From Vibrio hepatarius (lineage in GTDB: Bacteria > Pseudomonadota > Gammaproteobacteria > Enterobacterales > Vibrionaceae), in contig NZ_JAATOO010000007.1 of NCBI RefSeq assembly GCF_011806575.1, positions 62,001 through 126,000 of the forward strand: DNA of 64,000 bases. The letters are read 5' to 3'. Shown here piece by piece: positions 22,954 to 33,300 of this stretch. The notes beneath the pieces are model-generated. The model was not told where the DNA came from and did no database searches. It worked only from the letters and a program-made list of their open reading frames with translations. Every line of letters starts with the position of its first letter. Positions within the stretch are counted from its first letter, which is position 1. The position numbers and the translations under genes were made by a program.

Positions 22954-22968
22954 TAATTAGATATATTA
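22954..22968. promoter_or_regulatory. Candidate LysR-type operator
   Basis: TAAT-N7-ATTA is the T-N11-A-type dyad bound by many LysR regulators. It sits between the divergent LysR and transporter genes. The region is AT-rich, so a chance match is possible. Confidence 0.35.
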
Positions 22969-23027
22969 GAACGAAGTGCAAGCGTAATATCGCTGACATT
23001 GAGAGTGAGTCTGTCTGTGAGGTCACG

Positions 23028-24002
23028 ATGATTCAGAAAACAAAAGCAAAAGTAATGGCAGCACCCACCCCAATGGCGGGGTTAGCGCTTGGTATCGCCA
23101 GCTTGGGCTGGAGTTGGGAGAATGCGATTGAGTTACATGGCTACGGACAGTGGATGAGTGCTGGGATCGCGAGTGTGTTGCTGGTGGTACTAGCGGCAAA
23201 ATTTTTGCTGCATAACCACTTGCTAAGAGAGGACCTTGCTCACCCTGTTGTCGGCAGTGTTGTGCCGACGTTTGCGATGGCGACCATGGTGGTGTCGAAC
23301 TCACTTGGGCATTTTTACTCAGTTGCAGGTGATGTGCTTTGGTTGATTGCGATTGCTCTGCATATTGTGTTTTTGCTGAGCTTTGTTTACCACCGTGTGC
23401 AAGATTTTGAATTGCATCATATGGTGCCAAGTTGGTTCGTCCCTCCGGTGGGCATTATCGTCGCGGACGTGTCGTTTTCGGGCAATCCAGTGCTAGTGCC
23501 GATCGCCCATGGCGCGTTGGTATTTGGCATGTGTTCGTACGCCGTCATGTTACCTATGATGATTTATCGCTTTATGTTTACTCATGAGATCCCTGACGCG
23601 GCGAAACCGACGATGGCGATCATGGCAGCGCCAGCAAGCCTTTCACTGGCGGGGTATCTAACCGTTGTCAGCACGCCGTCTCCGGTCGTAATTGCGTTGC
23701 TGTTTGGTATTGCAGTGTTGATGACGGCGATTATCTACTTGGCGTTTTTCAAACTGCTGAGACTACGATTCAGTCCAGGTTATGCGGCGTTTACCTTTCC
23801 GATGGTGATTGGTGCGACGGCGCTATTTAAAATGGCGAACTGGATGGAAACGCACGGACTAGCCGAGCACTATATCGCGCAAGTGCGTGGGTTGGCGGGT
23901 ATTGAGTTAGTGGTTGCGACGCTTGTGGTGGGTTATGTTGCACTGCAGTACATCAATCATCTGTTGGTCAAACCGCGTTTAATGACCGCGCACCACGCTT
24001 AA
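23028..24002 (+). CDS. TDT/SLAC1-family transporter (TehA-like)
   Basis: This 324-residue protein has about ten hydrophobic helices and belongs to the tellurite-resistance/dicarboxylate transporter (TDT, SLAC1-like) family of anion channels and carriers. Family features include TPMAGLALGIASLGWSW near the start and YHRVQDFELHHMVPSWFVPPVG in the middle. The substrate is unknown. A strong terminator follows and the divergent LysR gene is the likely regulator. Confidence 0.82.
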   Translation: MIQKTKAKVMAAPTPMAGLALGIASLGWSWENAIELHGYGQWMSAGIASVLLVVLAAKFLLHNHLLREDLAHPVVGSVVPTFAMATMVVSNSLGHFYSVAGDVLWLIAIALHIVFLLSFVYHRVQDFELHHMVPSWFVPPVGIIVADVSFSGNPVLVPIAHGALVFGMCSYAVMLPMMIYRFMFTHEIPDAAKPTMAIMAAPASLSLAGYLTVVSTPSPVVIALLFGIAVLMTAIIYLAFFKLLRLRFSPGYAAFTFPMVIGATALFKMANWMETHGLAEHYIAQVRGLAGIELVVATLVVGYVALQYINHLLVKPRLMTAHHA

Positions 24003-24018
24003 TATCCGTTCTCAATCG

Positions 24019-24049
24019 AGCCCCTTGAGTGACTTCAAGGGGCTTTTTT
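24019..24049 (+). terminator. Terminator of the TDT-family transporter gene
   Basis: AGCCCCTTGA / TCAAGGGGCT form a 10-bp stem with a 6-nt loop followed by a run of six T. Confidence 0.92.
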
Positions 24050-24062
24050 GTTGCTCCAGTAT

Positions 24063-24400
24063 TTAAGGTTTCTTGGCAAATTCCTCGCCATCGCCAGTAG
24101 ACACCACCCGAATATCGCGTTGTGGGAATGGAATCTCGATGCCATTGTTTTGCAGCGTTTCGAGAATGATTAGCAATAGGTCACCTCCGACCCGATTGCG
24201 CTGTTTGGTGTTTTTGTGCGTCCAGTTGGTAAACGAGCTGGAGATGAACTTTTCGTTTGGAACCACAATATCTTTACCATCAAAGGTTTCGAGTGTGGTT
24301 GAGCGCATATTGAGCTCGGTAACTGTCCCTGTGCGGGGTCAGTCTCGATGATAGAGCACACGACATCTCGGCAAGGTCATATCCAAAGCGATTTAAATTT
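24063..24400 (-). pseudogene. Decayed MscS-family mechanosensitive channel gene
   Basis: Pieces of one MscS-like protein lie in different frames. From about 24400 downwards NRFGYDLA is followed by a frame change, then DVVCSIIETDPAQG, another frame change, then TVTELNMRSTTLETFDGKDIVVPNEKF and NWTHKNTKQRNRV. After that, the conserved cytoplasmic domain is missing and the sequence continues with LETLQNNGIEIPFPQRDIRV, which is the normal C-terminal motif. So there are two frameshifts, an internal deletion of the middle of the cytoplasmic domain and loss of the membrane helices. The remnant ends with a stop at 24063. Confidence 0.85.
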
Positions 24401-24510
24401 CGGATTAATAAGTGTTAAACGTTGTGATTAAGTGTTGTAGCAATTTGCTTATTCGTCCAGAAAGAACTCAGAGTGAAGGGGAGGAGTGCGAGAGTGAAAG
24501 TGGTGAATTA
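24401..24510. other. Short spacer with no recognisable gene
   Basis: Between the MscS remnant and the terminator of the sulfatase-fold gene I see no further MscS similarity and no convincing gene. Confidence 0.4.
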
Positions 24511-24546
24511 AAAAAAGACACCCCAGCGAGAATGGTGCCGGGGTGC
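24511..24546 (-). terminator. Terminator of the sulfatase-fold gene
   Basis: On the minus strand CACCCC / GGGGTG form a stem with a longer, imperfect inner region, followed by TC and a run of T, 20 bases past the stop at 24566. Confidence 0.75.
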
Positions 24547-24565
24547 TTTGTAGAGATTTATGAGG

Positions 24566-26386
24566 TTATCGGTGATAGAAACGGGACATATCGCGCAAGG
24601 CTGAACGAATGACATCAACCGGGACTGGTCGATCATTATCGACTTGCAATTGACTATCAAATTGCTGTGAATGACCGCCGGGGTTAACCACCAGCATTGT
24701 TTCTTTCCCTACCAGAGCGTAGTTGTAGTAACTGCCAGCGATAAACCAGTCGCGAGACTCGCTATCGTCAAACAGATCGTAACCGATACTGTAAGAAGAG
24801 GTATCGGTATCGACATCAAACAGCATGTTCATCAGCGTCGGCACGATATCGTAATGGGTGGTGCGATAGTCGATTTGCCCTGGTTGTTGGTCGGGTAGAT
24901 AGACATACAGCGGCACTTTAACCTGCGTGTCGCTGTAGTTACCCGAATGTCCCCAATAGTTCATCTTGTGATCGTTGAATTCTTCACCGTGATCGGAAGT
25001 TATCACCACGATAGTATTGTCCAAATCGACGTTTTCCAGTACCTCTTCGATCAAGCTATCAATGTAGTAGAGCGAATTTTTATATCGATTGTGGTACAGC
25101 GATGCGTCAAATTCATTGTTGAGTAGGATATGGTCAACACGTTCCCAGTAAGGCTTGAACTTGGCAAAGTCGGGCTCAGGGAAATCGGTACCATGAGCCG
25201 CATCGTAAAACAAGAAACTGAAGTAAGGCTGATCGCTTTGCTCATTCTGGAACTGAACAAACTCGTCGGTGATTTCTTGATCGCGCTGAGATTTGCTGTC
25301 GCCACCACGTTGCAAGGTCAGATTTTTCACATTCTTAAATACCGTCCGTGACAGCGGTGGGCTGATCAGTGGTGCAGAGCCAAAGATTCCCATTCGGTAG
25401 CCTTGTTGTTGCAGGCTATTGATGAATACCGGAGAGGTTTGGCTAGCATGAAAACTGTCCCAATAGGTCGCAGGCAAACTGTAGAACAAGCTGAATATGC
25501 CCGCTTGCGTTGAGTTACCGCCGCTCATGTGTTGGGTGAAGTTAGAGGTTTTGCCAATAAACTGGCTGACGTTAGGCATCACGTCTGGCGTCACATCGCT
25601 GTAGCGCCACGCATCGATCAGGATGAACAAAACATTGGGTTGTTTGTTTTTGGCAACCACATTCACTGGCTCTAGCGGGTAGTTGAGCGCGCTGCTTTCA
25701 ACGTTGGTCAACTCAACGCGATTTTTCGACGCGATACTCTCATCCACCAACTGATATTTGTAGATAAATTTGCGTGCGGTGAGTGGGTAGTAAAGCGGCC
25801 AGTTATTGGAAAATTGACTGACTTCATCGTCGTATAACGCATTTTTGTACGCGTGCACGGCTTGGGTACTAAGCAACAATGCGAACCACACACCAATCAG
25901 GACGAACTTAGCTCGGCTATAAAGCAATCTAGTACTCAGCCAGACAGTACACGCCAAGCCAACGATCAATAGCGCCACCTCGCTGATAAAAATCAGCCAG
26001 CTCATCCAAGAGATCCCAAAGACTTCGTCGGCGCCCTCAAAGAACATCCGAATCATCAGTGCGTTGATGTGTAGTTTGTATTGCTGGAAGACTAAAATAT
26101 CGACCTTAAGCATCACCAACATAAAGATCGCGATAGCAATAACCACACCTTTAAACCAGCGTGGTGGCAGAACAGAAAATAGCAAACTCAATAGCATGAA
26201 TGGCACAGCAATCAAGCCCAGCCATGCGTATTGGGTTGAGAGCAGGTAGTAACCCTGCAATAACGTCAGAGGTTCAGCTTGGTTGCTTGACAGTAAAAAG
26301 GGATAGCAAGCTATTGCCAAGTAAGGGACAAAGCAAGCAAAAAAGGCAACTAGCCAAGCGCTGTTAGAAGTAACTTTGCGAAACAT
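24566..26386 (-). CDS. YejM/LapC-like inner-membrane protein (DUF3413 plus sulfatase fold)
   Basis: This 606-residue protein resembles YejM (PbgA/LapC), which regulates LPS synthesis by inhibiting LapB, but it is not beside yejL. It has about five helices in residues 1-190 (DUF3413-like), a linker with LYYPLTARKFIYK, and an alkaline-phosphatase-superfamily domain from about 245. Active-site features look complete: LFILIDAWRYSDVTP, the nucleophile region SGGNSTQAGIFSLF, ITSDHGEEFNDH and WGHSGNYS. E. coli YejM has lost SDHGEEF (there ITAGRG). It may therefore be a catalytically competent paralogue. It is monocistronic. Confidence 0.82.
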   Translation of the reverse strand: MFRKVTSNSAWLVAFFACFVPYLAIACYPFLLSSNQAEPLTLLQGYYLLSTQYAWLGLIAVPFMLLSLLFSVLPPRWFKGVVIAIAIFMLVMLKVDILVFQQYKLHINALMIRMFFEGADEVFGISWMSWLIFISEVALLIVGLACTVWLSTRLLYSRAKFVLIGVWFALLLSTQAVHAYKNALYDDEVSQFSNNWPLYYPLTARKFIYKYQLVDESIASKNRVELTNVESSALNYPLEPVNVVAKNKQPNVLFILIDAWRYSDVTPDVMPNVSQFIGKTSNFTQHMSGGNSTQAGIFSLFYSLPATYWDSFHASQTSPVFINSLQQQGYRMGIFGSAPLISPPLSRTVFKNVKNLTLQRGGDSKSQRDQEITDEFVQFQNEQSDQPYFSFLFYDAAHGTDFPEPDFAKFKPYWERVDHILLNNEFDASLYHNRYKNSLYYIDSLIEEVLENVDLDNTIVVITSDHGEEFNDHKMNYWGHSGNYSDTQVKVPLYVYLPDQQPGQIDYRTTHYDIVPTLMNMLFDVDTDTSSYSIGYDLFDDSESRDWFIAGSYYNYALVGKETMLVVNPGGHSQQFDSQLQVDNDRPVPVDVIRSALRDMSRFYHR

Positions 26387-26636
26387 ACGTTTTTTTACTT
26401 ATATTAATATCAGTTCCGGAGTATAAAACAGTGTTTTTTATTTCGGAATATTGCGACGTAAATCACACTGCACACTGAAGTGTAAGATTTCGCTTACATG
26501 TTTAAATTTAGATGTTTCGTGACCAGTTTGTGTATTAGCTAACCTTTTGTTACCCCGAGTCTCAAGATTGCTGCAGGAAAAATTTTCCCTGTGCTAAGCT
26601 AGCTCTCAGTTTAAATTGGCGCTCGGTGCATTCCTT

Positions 26637-29600
26637 TTGTTTACTGTTTACCACTCCAACCAAGTTGATATTCTCAAGTCGCTGTTAGTTGAGCTGATTC
26701 GTCTCAATCCACTCGAAAATCCGTTCGAAGCGGAGCAAATTCTGGTGCAAAGCCCGGGTATGTCTCAGTGGTTAAAAATGGAGTTGGCGAAAGAGTTTGG
26801 TGTGGCTGCAAACATCGAATTTCCTCTGCCTGCGACCTTTATCTGGAACATGTTTACCGAAGTGCTTCCCGATGTGCCAAAACGCAGCGCTTTCAACAAA
26901 GAAGCGATGACGTGGAAGTTGATGACGATCTTGCCGAGCATGTTGGAACTGCCAGAGTTCGCCGCGCTCAACCGTTACTTGGACAATGACCCTGATGTCA
27001 GTAAGTTGTACCAATTGGCGGAAAAAATTGCCGATATTTTTGATGGTTACTTGGTGTATCGTCCGGAATGGATTGCTGCGTGGGAAGCAGGGCAAAGCGT
27101 GGCTGAGCTTGAGGATGAGCATCCGTGGCAACCGCTACTTTGGCAGGCGCTTTATGATCATACGGTTGCCCTCGACCAGTCACCGTATCATCGTGCTAAT
27201 TTGTACCAGCACTTTATCGAAATGCTCGATAATCACAGTGGCAGTTTTGAACACCTGCCAAAGCGTTTGTTTGTTTTTGGTATCACCTCACTGCCGCCGC
27301 GCTACATGGACGCATTGAAAGCCATTGGTGAACATATTGATGTGCATTTAATGTTCACTAACCCATGTCGTTATTACTGGGGTGAAGTGCGCGATAGAAA
27401 ATACCTTGCGCGATTGGCGGCTCAGCACCGCAAACATCTAGTGTGGCAACAAGACCATTCAGAGCAAGATGGGGAAAGTACCCAGCTAAAAGGTAGCCTC
27501 GAAGACAATCTCTCTGACGAGCTTCATACCAACGTGGTTGGCAACAGTTTGTTGGCGTCAATGGGCAAACTTGGCCGAGACAATATGTATTTGTTGTCGC
27601 AACTGGAGTCCCACGAAATAGAAGCTTTTGTCGATGTTGAGCGCGATTCGCTGCTCCATCAACTGCAAGCCGATATCCTTAACCTAGAGGAACACCAAGA
27701 CGACCAAGCGCTAGAAACCAGCCAGCACAAACAAGTCGTTTTGGCTACCGATCGCTCGCTGTCTCTACACGCTTGTCATAGTCCAATGCGTGAAGTCGAA
27801 GTGCTGCACGACCAACTCTTGGCGATGTTTGACGCTGACCCAACGCTTAAGCCGCGCGATATCATCGTCATGGTTGCCGACATCAATGCCTACAGCCCGG
27901 CTATCCAAGCCGTATTCGGTAATGCGCCGGGGGAACGTTTTATTCCTTATTCGATCTCGGACCGCACGGCAGATCAAGAAAGCCCAATCTTGAATGCGTT
28001 TATGCAGTTGGTCAGCCTACCGAACACTCGTTGTTTGGCCTCAGAGCTGCTAGAACTATTGGAAACACCGGCGATCTTGGCGCGTTTTGCGTTGAGTGAA
28101 GACGATTTCATCCAAGCCAAACAGTGGGTTGAAGAGTCTGGCATTCGCTGGGGACTGAACGCATCAACCGGACGCGAATTTGATCTGCCTGAAACGGTGC
28201 AGAATACCTGGCAATTTGGTATTCAGCGCATGTTATTGGGTTATGCGATGCCAGAATCTGCGGGGCTGTTTGCTTCAGCCTCTGGCACGATCTCTCCGTT
28301 TAATGAAGTGCAGGGCATGGGCGCAGAGCTAGCGGGTAAGCTAGCACACTTTATCGAAACCATTGATAGCTACCGCACTAAACTGGCTCGCACACAATCC
28401 ATCGACAGTTGGCGGGAAGTGCTAACCCACTTATTGGATGACTTTTTTACCGTCGAGTTAGAAGGCGAAGCGGCGCTTAAATCGATCCGCGATACCTTGG
28501 CGGCGCTCAAAGAGCAGCTTACCGATGCGGCGTTTGAGCAACCACTGACGCCATCGATCATCAGCCAATATCTACAAAACAAGCTGTCTGGTACGAGGGT
28601 GAGTCAGCGTTTCCTCGCCGGACAAGTCAACTTCTGTACCTTGATGCCAATGCGCTCAATCCCATTCAAAACAGTGTGTTTGCTGGGTATGAATGACGGG
28701 ATCTATCCGCGCTCTGTACCGCCAGAAGGGTTTGATTTAATGAACGGTCGCGCGAAACCTGGTGACCGCTCACGCCGAGATGATGACCGCTACCTTTTCT
28801 TAGAAGCGATGTTATCGGCGCAGCAAACCTTATACATCAGCTACGTTGGCCGTTCGATACAAGACAATACCGAGCGAGTTCCGTCGGTATTGGTGTCAGA
28901 GTTAATGGAATATTGCCACCAGAACTATTGTTTAGCGGGGGATGAAGCGCTGCCTTGTGACGACTCCGGTGACCAACTGCTGAACGCTTTGATTCACCAC
29001 CATCCGATGGTGCCGTTTTCTGTTGATGCCTTTGTCGGTGAGCAAGCCAGCTATGCCAAAGAGTGGTTACCGGCGGCGAATCGACAAGGACAAGGCGGTG
29101 GCGAATTTAATCGTCAGTTGAGTGATTACCTTGACGGTGCGACTTATCCGTTGGAGCTCGATTTGGTTGAGTTGCAACGATTCTGGCGTTTGCCTGTGCA
29201 GTACTTCTTCAATCGACGCCTAAAGGTGGTGTTTGAACCACCATTGCCAGTAATGGAAGATGACGAACCGTTTGTTCTGGGCGGGCTAGAAAGCTATCAG
29301 ATGCGCGATAGCTTGCTCACCACCTTGCTAGGGCAGCAACTGGCGGGGCAAACCGATACTCAAGCGATCATTTCCCAGTTTGTTGAGCAGCAACGAGCGC
29401 AGGGCAAACTGCCTGTAGGTGCGTTTGGTGATATCGAATTCGAAACTAACCGCGTGCAAACGCAAGAGCTGGTAGAGAAGCTGACTTGGCTGTGCCAATC
29501 CCAAGGAGATGACTTAGAAGTAAAACTGACTTTTGACGTGCTTGGTGAAAGCAAACCGATCCATTTGACTGGTTGGTTAACCCAGCACTATGCCTCTGGT

Positions 29601-30101
29601 CTGATTCGTTTTCGTAGCGGGTCTATTCGCGCGCAAGATTATCTGGCCGCTTGGATTGACCACCTTGCGATGTGTGCGATGAAGCAAGCGAAGCGAACCC
29701 ATCTTATCGGTTATGACCGCAAAGAGGGCGTGGTTCACCTTGTTTACCCACCGATTGACGACGTGTCACAAGCTAAGTCGTTGTTGGCTGAGTTGGTACG
29801 TTTGTTTTATCAAGGGATGACGCAGCCTTTGGCCTATTTCCCTAAAACCGCACTCGCGAGCGTTGAAGCGGGTTTTAGCCGCGGTAACTGGGTCGATGAT
29901 GAAGAAAAATCGTTGAAGAAAATGGCAGACACATTTAACGATGGTTACATGGTGAATGGCGAAGGTAACAACGCGTATATTGCACGCATTTGGCCAACGT
30001 GGAATGAAGAGCTAGCGGCACAGGTTCGCACTCTGGCGGCGTTAGTGATCCAAGCACCAAGAATGGCGGCGAAAACGCTCGAAGATATGGAATCGTCGTG
30101 A
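26637..30101 (+). CDS. recC: Exodeoxyribonuclease V gamma subunit RecC
   Basis: RecC is the Chi-recognising scaffold of the RecBCD helicase-nuclease that processes double-strand breaks. The 1154 residues match the family. The N-terminus VYHSNQVDILKS matches the enteric RecC start, so I chose the TTG at 26637 over the TTG seven codons upstream; the ribosome-binding site is weak. Further conserved segments are ANIEFPLPATFIWNMF and FCTLMPMRSIPFKTVCLLGMNDG. RecB and RecD follow, with a 274-base gap before recB. Confidence 0.95.
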   Translation: MFTVYHSNQVDILKSLLVELIRLNPLENPFEAEQILVQSPGMSQWLKMELAKEFGVAANIEFPLPATFIWNMFTEVLPDVPKRSAFNKEAMTWKLMTILPSMLELPEFAALNRYLDNDPDVSKLYQLAEKIADIFDGYLVYRPEWIAAWEAGQSVAELEDEHPWQPLLWQALYDHTVALDQSPYHRANLYQHFIEMLDNHSGSFEHLPKRLFVFGITSLPPRYMDALKAIGEHIDVHLMFTNPCRYYWGEVRDRKYLARLAAQHRKHLVWQQDHSEQDGESTQLKGSLEDNLSDELHTNVVGNSLLASMGKLGRDNMYLLSQLESHEIEAFVDVERDSLLHQLQADILNLEEHQDDQALETSQHKQVVLATDRSLSLHACHSPMREVEVLHDQLLAMFDADPTLKPRDIIVMVADINAYSPAIQAVFGNAPGERFIPYSISDRTADQESPILNAFMQLVSLPNTRCLASELLELLETPAILARFALSEDDFIQAKQWVEESGIRWGLNASTGREFDLPETVQNTWQFGIQRMLLGYAMPESAGLFASASGTISPFNEVQGMGAELAGKLAHFIETIDSYRTKLARTQSIDSWREVLTHLLDDFFTVELEGEAALKSIRDTLAALKEQLTDAAFEQPLTPSIISQYLQNKLSGTRVSQRFLAGQVNFCTLMPMRSIPFKTVCLLGMNDGIYPRSVPPEGFDLMNGRAKPGDRSRRDDDRYLFLEAMLSAQQTLYISYVGRSIQDNTERVPSVLVSELMEYCHQNYCLAGDEALPCDDSGDQLLNALIHHHPMVPFSVDAFVGEQASYAKEWLPAANRQGQGGGEFNRQLSDYLDGATYPLELDLVELQRFWRLPVQYFFNRRLKVVFEPPLPVMEDDEPFVLGGLESYQMRDSLLTTLLGQQLAGQTDTQAIISQFVEQQRAQGKLPVGAFGDIEFETNRVQTQELVEKLTWLCQSQGDDLEVKLTFDVLGESKPIHLTGWLTQHYASGLIRFRSGSIRAQDYLAAWIDHLAMCAMKQAKRTHLIGYDRKEGVVHLVYPPIDDVSQAKSLLAELVRLFYQGMTQPLAYFPKTALASVEAGFSRGNWVDDEEKSLKKMADTFNDGYMVNGEGNNAYIARIWPTWNEELAAQVRTLAALVIQAPRMAAKTLEDMESS

Positions 30102-30184
30102 AGGTCAAATCGGGAAATTAAGTGGCCGCCAGTAAATCATTATTGTGTAGGGCGTTCGCTGTACGGCCACAGGTCAGAGGGACC

Positions 30185-30241
30185 ATGATTCGGTTGGTAT
30201 CTTGCAGCGCTTTGCTGCTCAACGCGTGCGGTGGATACTAG
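30185..30241 (+). CDS. Possible tiny lipoprotein-like ORF (18 residues)
   Basis: In the gap between recC and recB an ATG at 30185, preceded by AGAGGG ending 3 bases upstream, opens an 18-codon frame reading MIRLVSCSALLLNACGGY. It has an Arg near the start, a hydrophobic core and a lipobox-like LNAC, so the mature peptide would be Cys-Gly-Gly-Tyr. A chance ORF is quite possible; I list it because of the combined lipobox and ribosome-binding site. Confidence 0.25.
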   Translation: MIRLVSCSALLLNACGGY

Positions 30242-30375
30242 CGGTTCGTATAGCGTTCTGCCGTGAGGCAGATCTCATTAAGATCTTATATACCAAGCAG
30301 TTTTACTAATAATTTGCATTTTTAAGTCAGGATCACATTGGCATTCCGACTTTTTGTTTTAAAGGCTAGATATTT

Positions 30376-33300
30376 ATGACAGCAACGTCAGTAGCGACAA
30401 CGCTAAATACTATGACTTTTCCATTGCACGGAGCGCGTTTGATCGAAGCATCGGCGGGCACAGGCAAGACCTTCACCATTGCTGGTTTATACCTCCGTTT
30501 GCTATTGGGTCATGGCAGTCCTGAAACAAAACATCGGGTGCCGTTGACGGTCGACCAGATCCTTGTCGTGACGTTTACCGAGGCCGCGACCGCCGAGTTA
30601 CGTGACCGTATCCGCGCGCGTATCCACGCTGCAAGACTTGCTTTTTCGCGAGGCAAAAGTGATGACCCAGTCATCGCGCCGTTGCTGGAAGAGATTGTCG
30701 ACCACAAGCAAGCGGCGGAAATACTGCTTCAAGCCGAAAGACAAATGGACGAAGCCGCGGTGTATACCATTCACGGTTTCTGCCAACGTATGCTAACGCA
30801 AAATGCGTTTGAGTCTGGTAGCCGCTTTAATAACGAGTTCGTTACCGACGAAAGCCACCTCAAAGCGCAAATTGTCGCAGACTACTGGCGACGTAACTTC
30901 TATCCGTTACCGATCCATCTTGCGGGTGAAGTGCGCCGAATTTGGTCTGCACCGTCTGATCTGCTGGGTGATATCAGCGGATATCTCACGGGCGCACCGC
31001 TGAAACTGACGGTCGAAGCAATGAAAGGCAGCTTGGCTGATCTGCACCAAGCCAACTTAGCGCGTATCAACCAGTTGAAAGTTGCATGGCGTGAAAGCCA
31101 AGACGACTACCTCACGCTGATCAGTGAGTCAGACGTAAACAAGCGCAGCTATAGCAAAAAGTCTTTGCCTGCGTGGCTTGACGCGGTGAACGAATGGGCG
31201 GTGAGTGAAACCAGCGGCTACGACTATCCGGATAAGCTGGAGAAGTTTGCGCAAAACGTGCTGGTCGAAAAAACGCCGAAAGGCACGCCGCCTACACATC
31301 CGGTGTTTGCGGAGATTGAAACCTTCCTTGCCCAGCCAATTTCACTTAAAGCGCCGATTCTGGCTCATGCGATCGAACATTGTCGCGACATGCTTGCTCA
31401 AGCAAAGCAGCAGAAACAGTGGCTATCATTTGATGACCTACTGACTAACCTCTCTGCTTCGATTGATAGCGATGAATCAATGCTATTGGCAGAGCGTATT
31501 CGCTCACTTTATCCGGTGGCGATGATCGATGAATTTCAGGATACCGATCCACTGCAATACAGTATTTTTAGCCGCATTTATCTGCATAATCCGGAATGCG
31601 GCTTGTTTATGATCGGCGACCCTAAACAGGCGATCTATGGCTTTCGCGGCGCAGATATTTTTACCTACATTAAAGCGCGCAAGCAGGTCTCTTCTCATTT
31701 TACGCTTGGAACTAACTGGCGTTCGAGTGCCGAAATGGTCTCGGCGGTGAATCAGGTGTTTGCGTTGCCTGACAGCCCATTTATCTATGACCAAGACATC
31801 CCGTTTACCCCGGTCAACTACAGTCCGAATGCCGAACAACGCATTTGGACCATCGGTGGTCAAAAGCAACCTGCGTTAACGTATTGGCTGCAGGACGCCG
31901 ATGACAAACCGCTTGCTAAAGGCGATTATTTAAACGCGATGGCGCAAGCGAGTGCAGACCAAATCCACGCGATTCTTAGCGCCGCACAACAAGAACAAGC
32001 CTACTTTGAAACCGGTAAAGGTAAACAGGTTATCCAAGCGGGTGACATTGCGGTGTTGGTCAGAACGGGTAACGAAGGACGGATGATCAAAGAAGCGTTG
32101 GCGAAACAAGGTATTGCCAGCGTCTATCTCTCAAACCGAGACAGTGTGTTTACCTCCACGGTTGCACAGGACTTACAGCGACTATTGCAAGCGGTGCTGA
32201 CGCCGGAAAATGACCGCGCGTTACGTGCCAGTTTGGCTTCTGAACTGTTTGCCCTTGATGCTGGCACACTCGATAAGCTCAATAATGATGAAAATGAGTG
32301 GGAAAACGCGATTAACGAGTTCAAGGAGTACCGTAAACTTTGGACTCAGCGCGGTGTGTTGCCGATGCTGCGCAGTGTGATCAGCAAGCGTCATATCGCT
32401 GAACGATTACTTGAAGAGCAAAGCGGTGAGCGCACCTTGACCGACTTAATGCACATCGGTGAACTGTTGCAGCAGGCGAGTATTGAGCTCGATAGCGACC
32501 ATGGTCTGTTGCGTTGGCTGGCACAGTCGATCAGTGACGCGGAAAACGGCTTGGGTGGCAGTGAGGACGAGATCCAGCGTTTGGAATCTGAGCGGAACTT
32601 GGTGCAAATTGTCACGATTCACAAATCGAAAGGTCTCGAATATGACTTGGTGATGTTGCCGTTTGTGCTCAGTTACCGAGAAGCGAGTGAAGCGAAATAC
32701 TACGATGCAGAAAGTGACCGCACTGTGCTGGACATCAGCGGGCAGGGTGACTCACTCAAGCAAGCGGACAAAGAACGTCTTGCGGAAGATTTACGCTTAA
32801 TCTATGTGGCGCTGACCCGTGCGGTCTACGGCTGTTTTATCGGCGCTGCGCCGATTCGCAATGGGCGTTCAAGCAAAGAGCCAACTGGTGTGCACCGCAG
32901 TGCGATGGGCTACTTGCTGCAAAATGGTCAAGAAGGTGGCATCAACGACTTAACCCTCGCTATTCAGAAACAGGTTGAGCAGCTTGATTGTGTCGCGTTG
33001 GCTGATTTACCTGAGCCACACCAGACGCCGTTTGTTGCCAACCAATCACAAACACAATCGTTGCGTGCGCGCGAGTTACAAAGTGATATCGACCGAAGTT
33101 GGCGAATCACCAGTTATTCTGGCTTGGTTAAGCAAGGGCACTCGACGTATGGCGATGATGCGCTGACGGACTTAATGCGTTTGGACGTCGACTCGTCTGG
33201 TGAGCAAGACCAAGAAGAATTGCTTGAGCCAGAAAGATCGATTTTCACGTTTCCACGAGGTGCAAGACCGGGTACGTTCCTGCACAGCTTGTTTGAAGAA

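Noticed and set aside
26564..26600. Near-palindrome CAGGAAAAATTTTCCCTG upstream of recC
   Set aside because: AT-rich, no known regulator pattern, and two mismatches; likely chance or part of an ordinary promoter.
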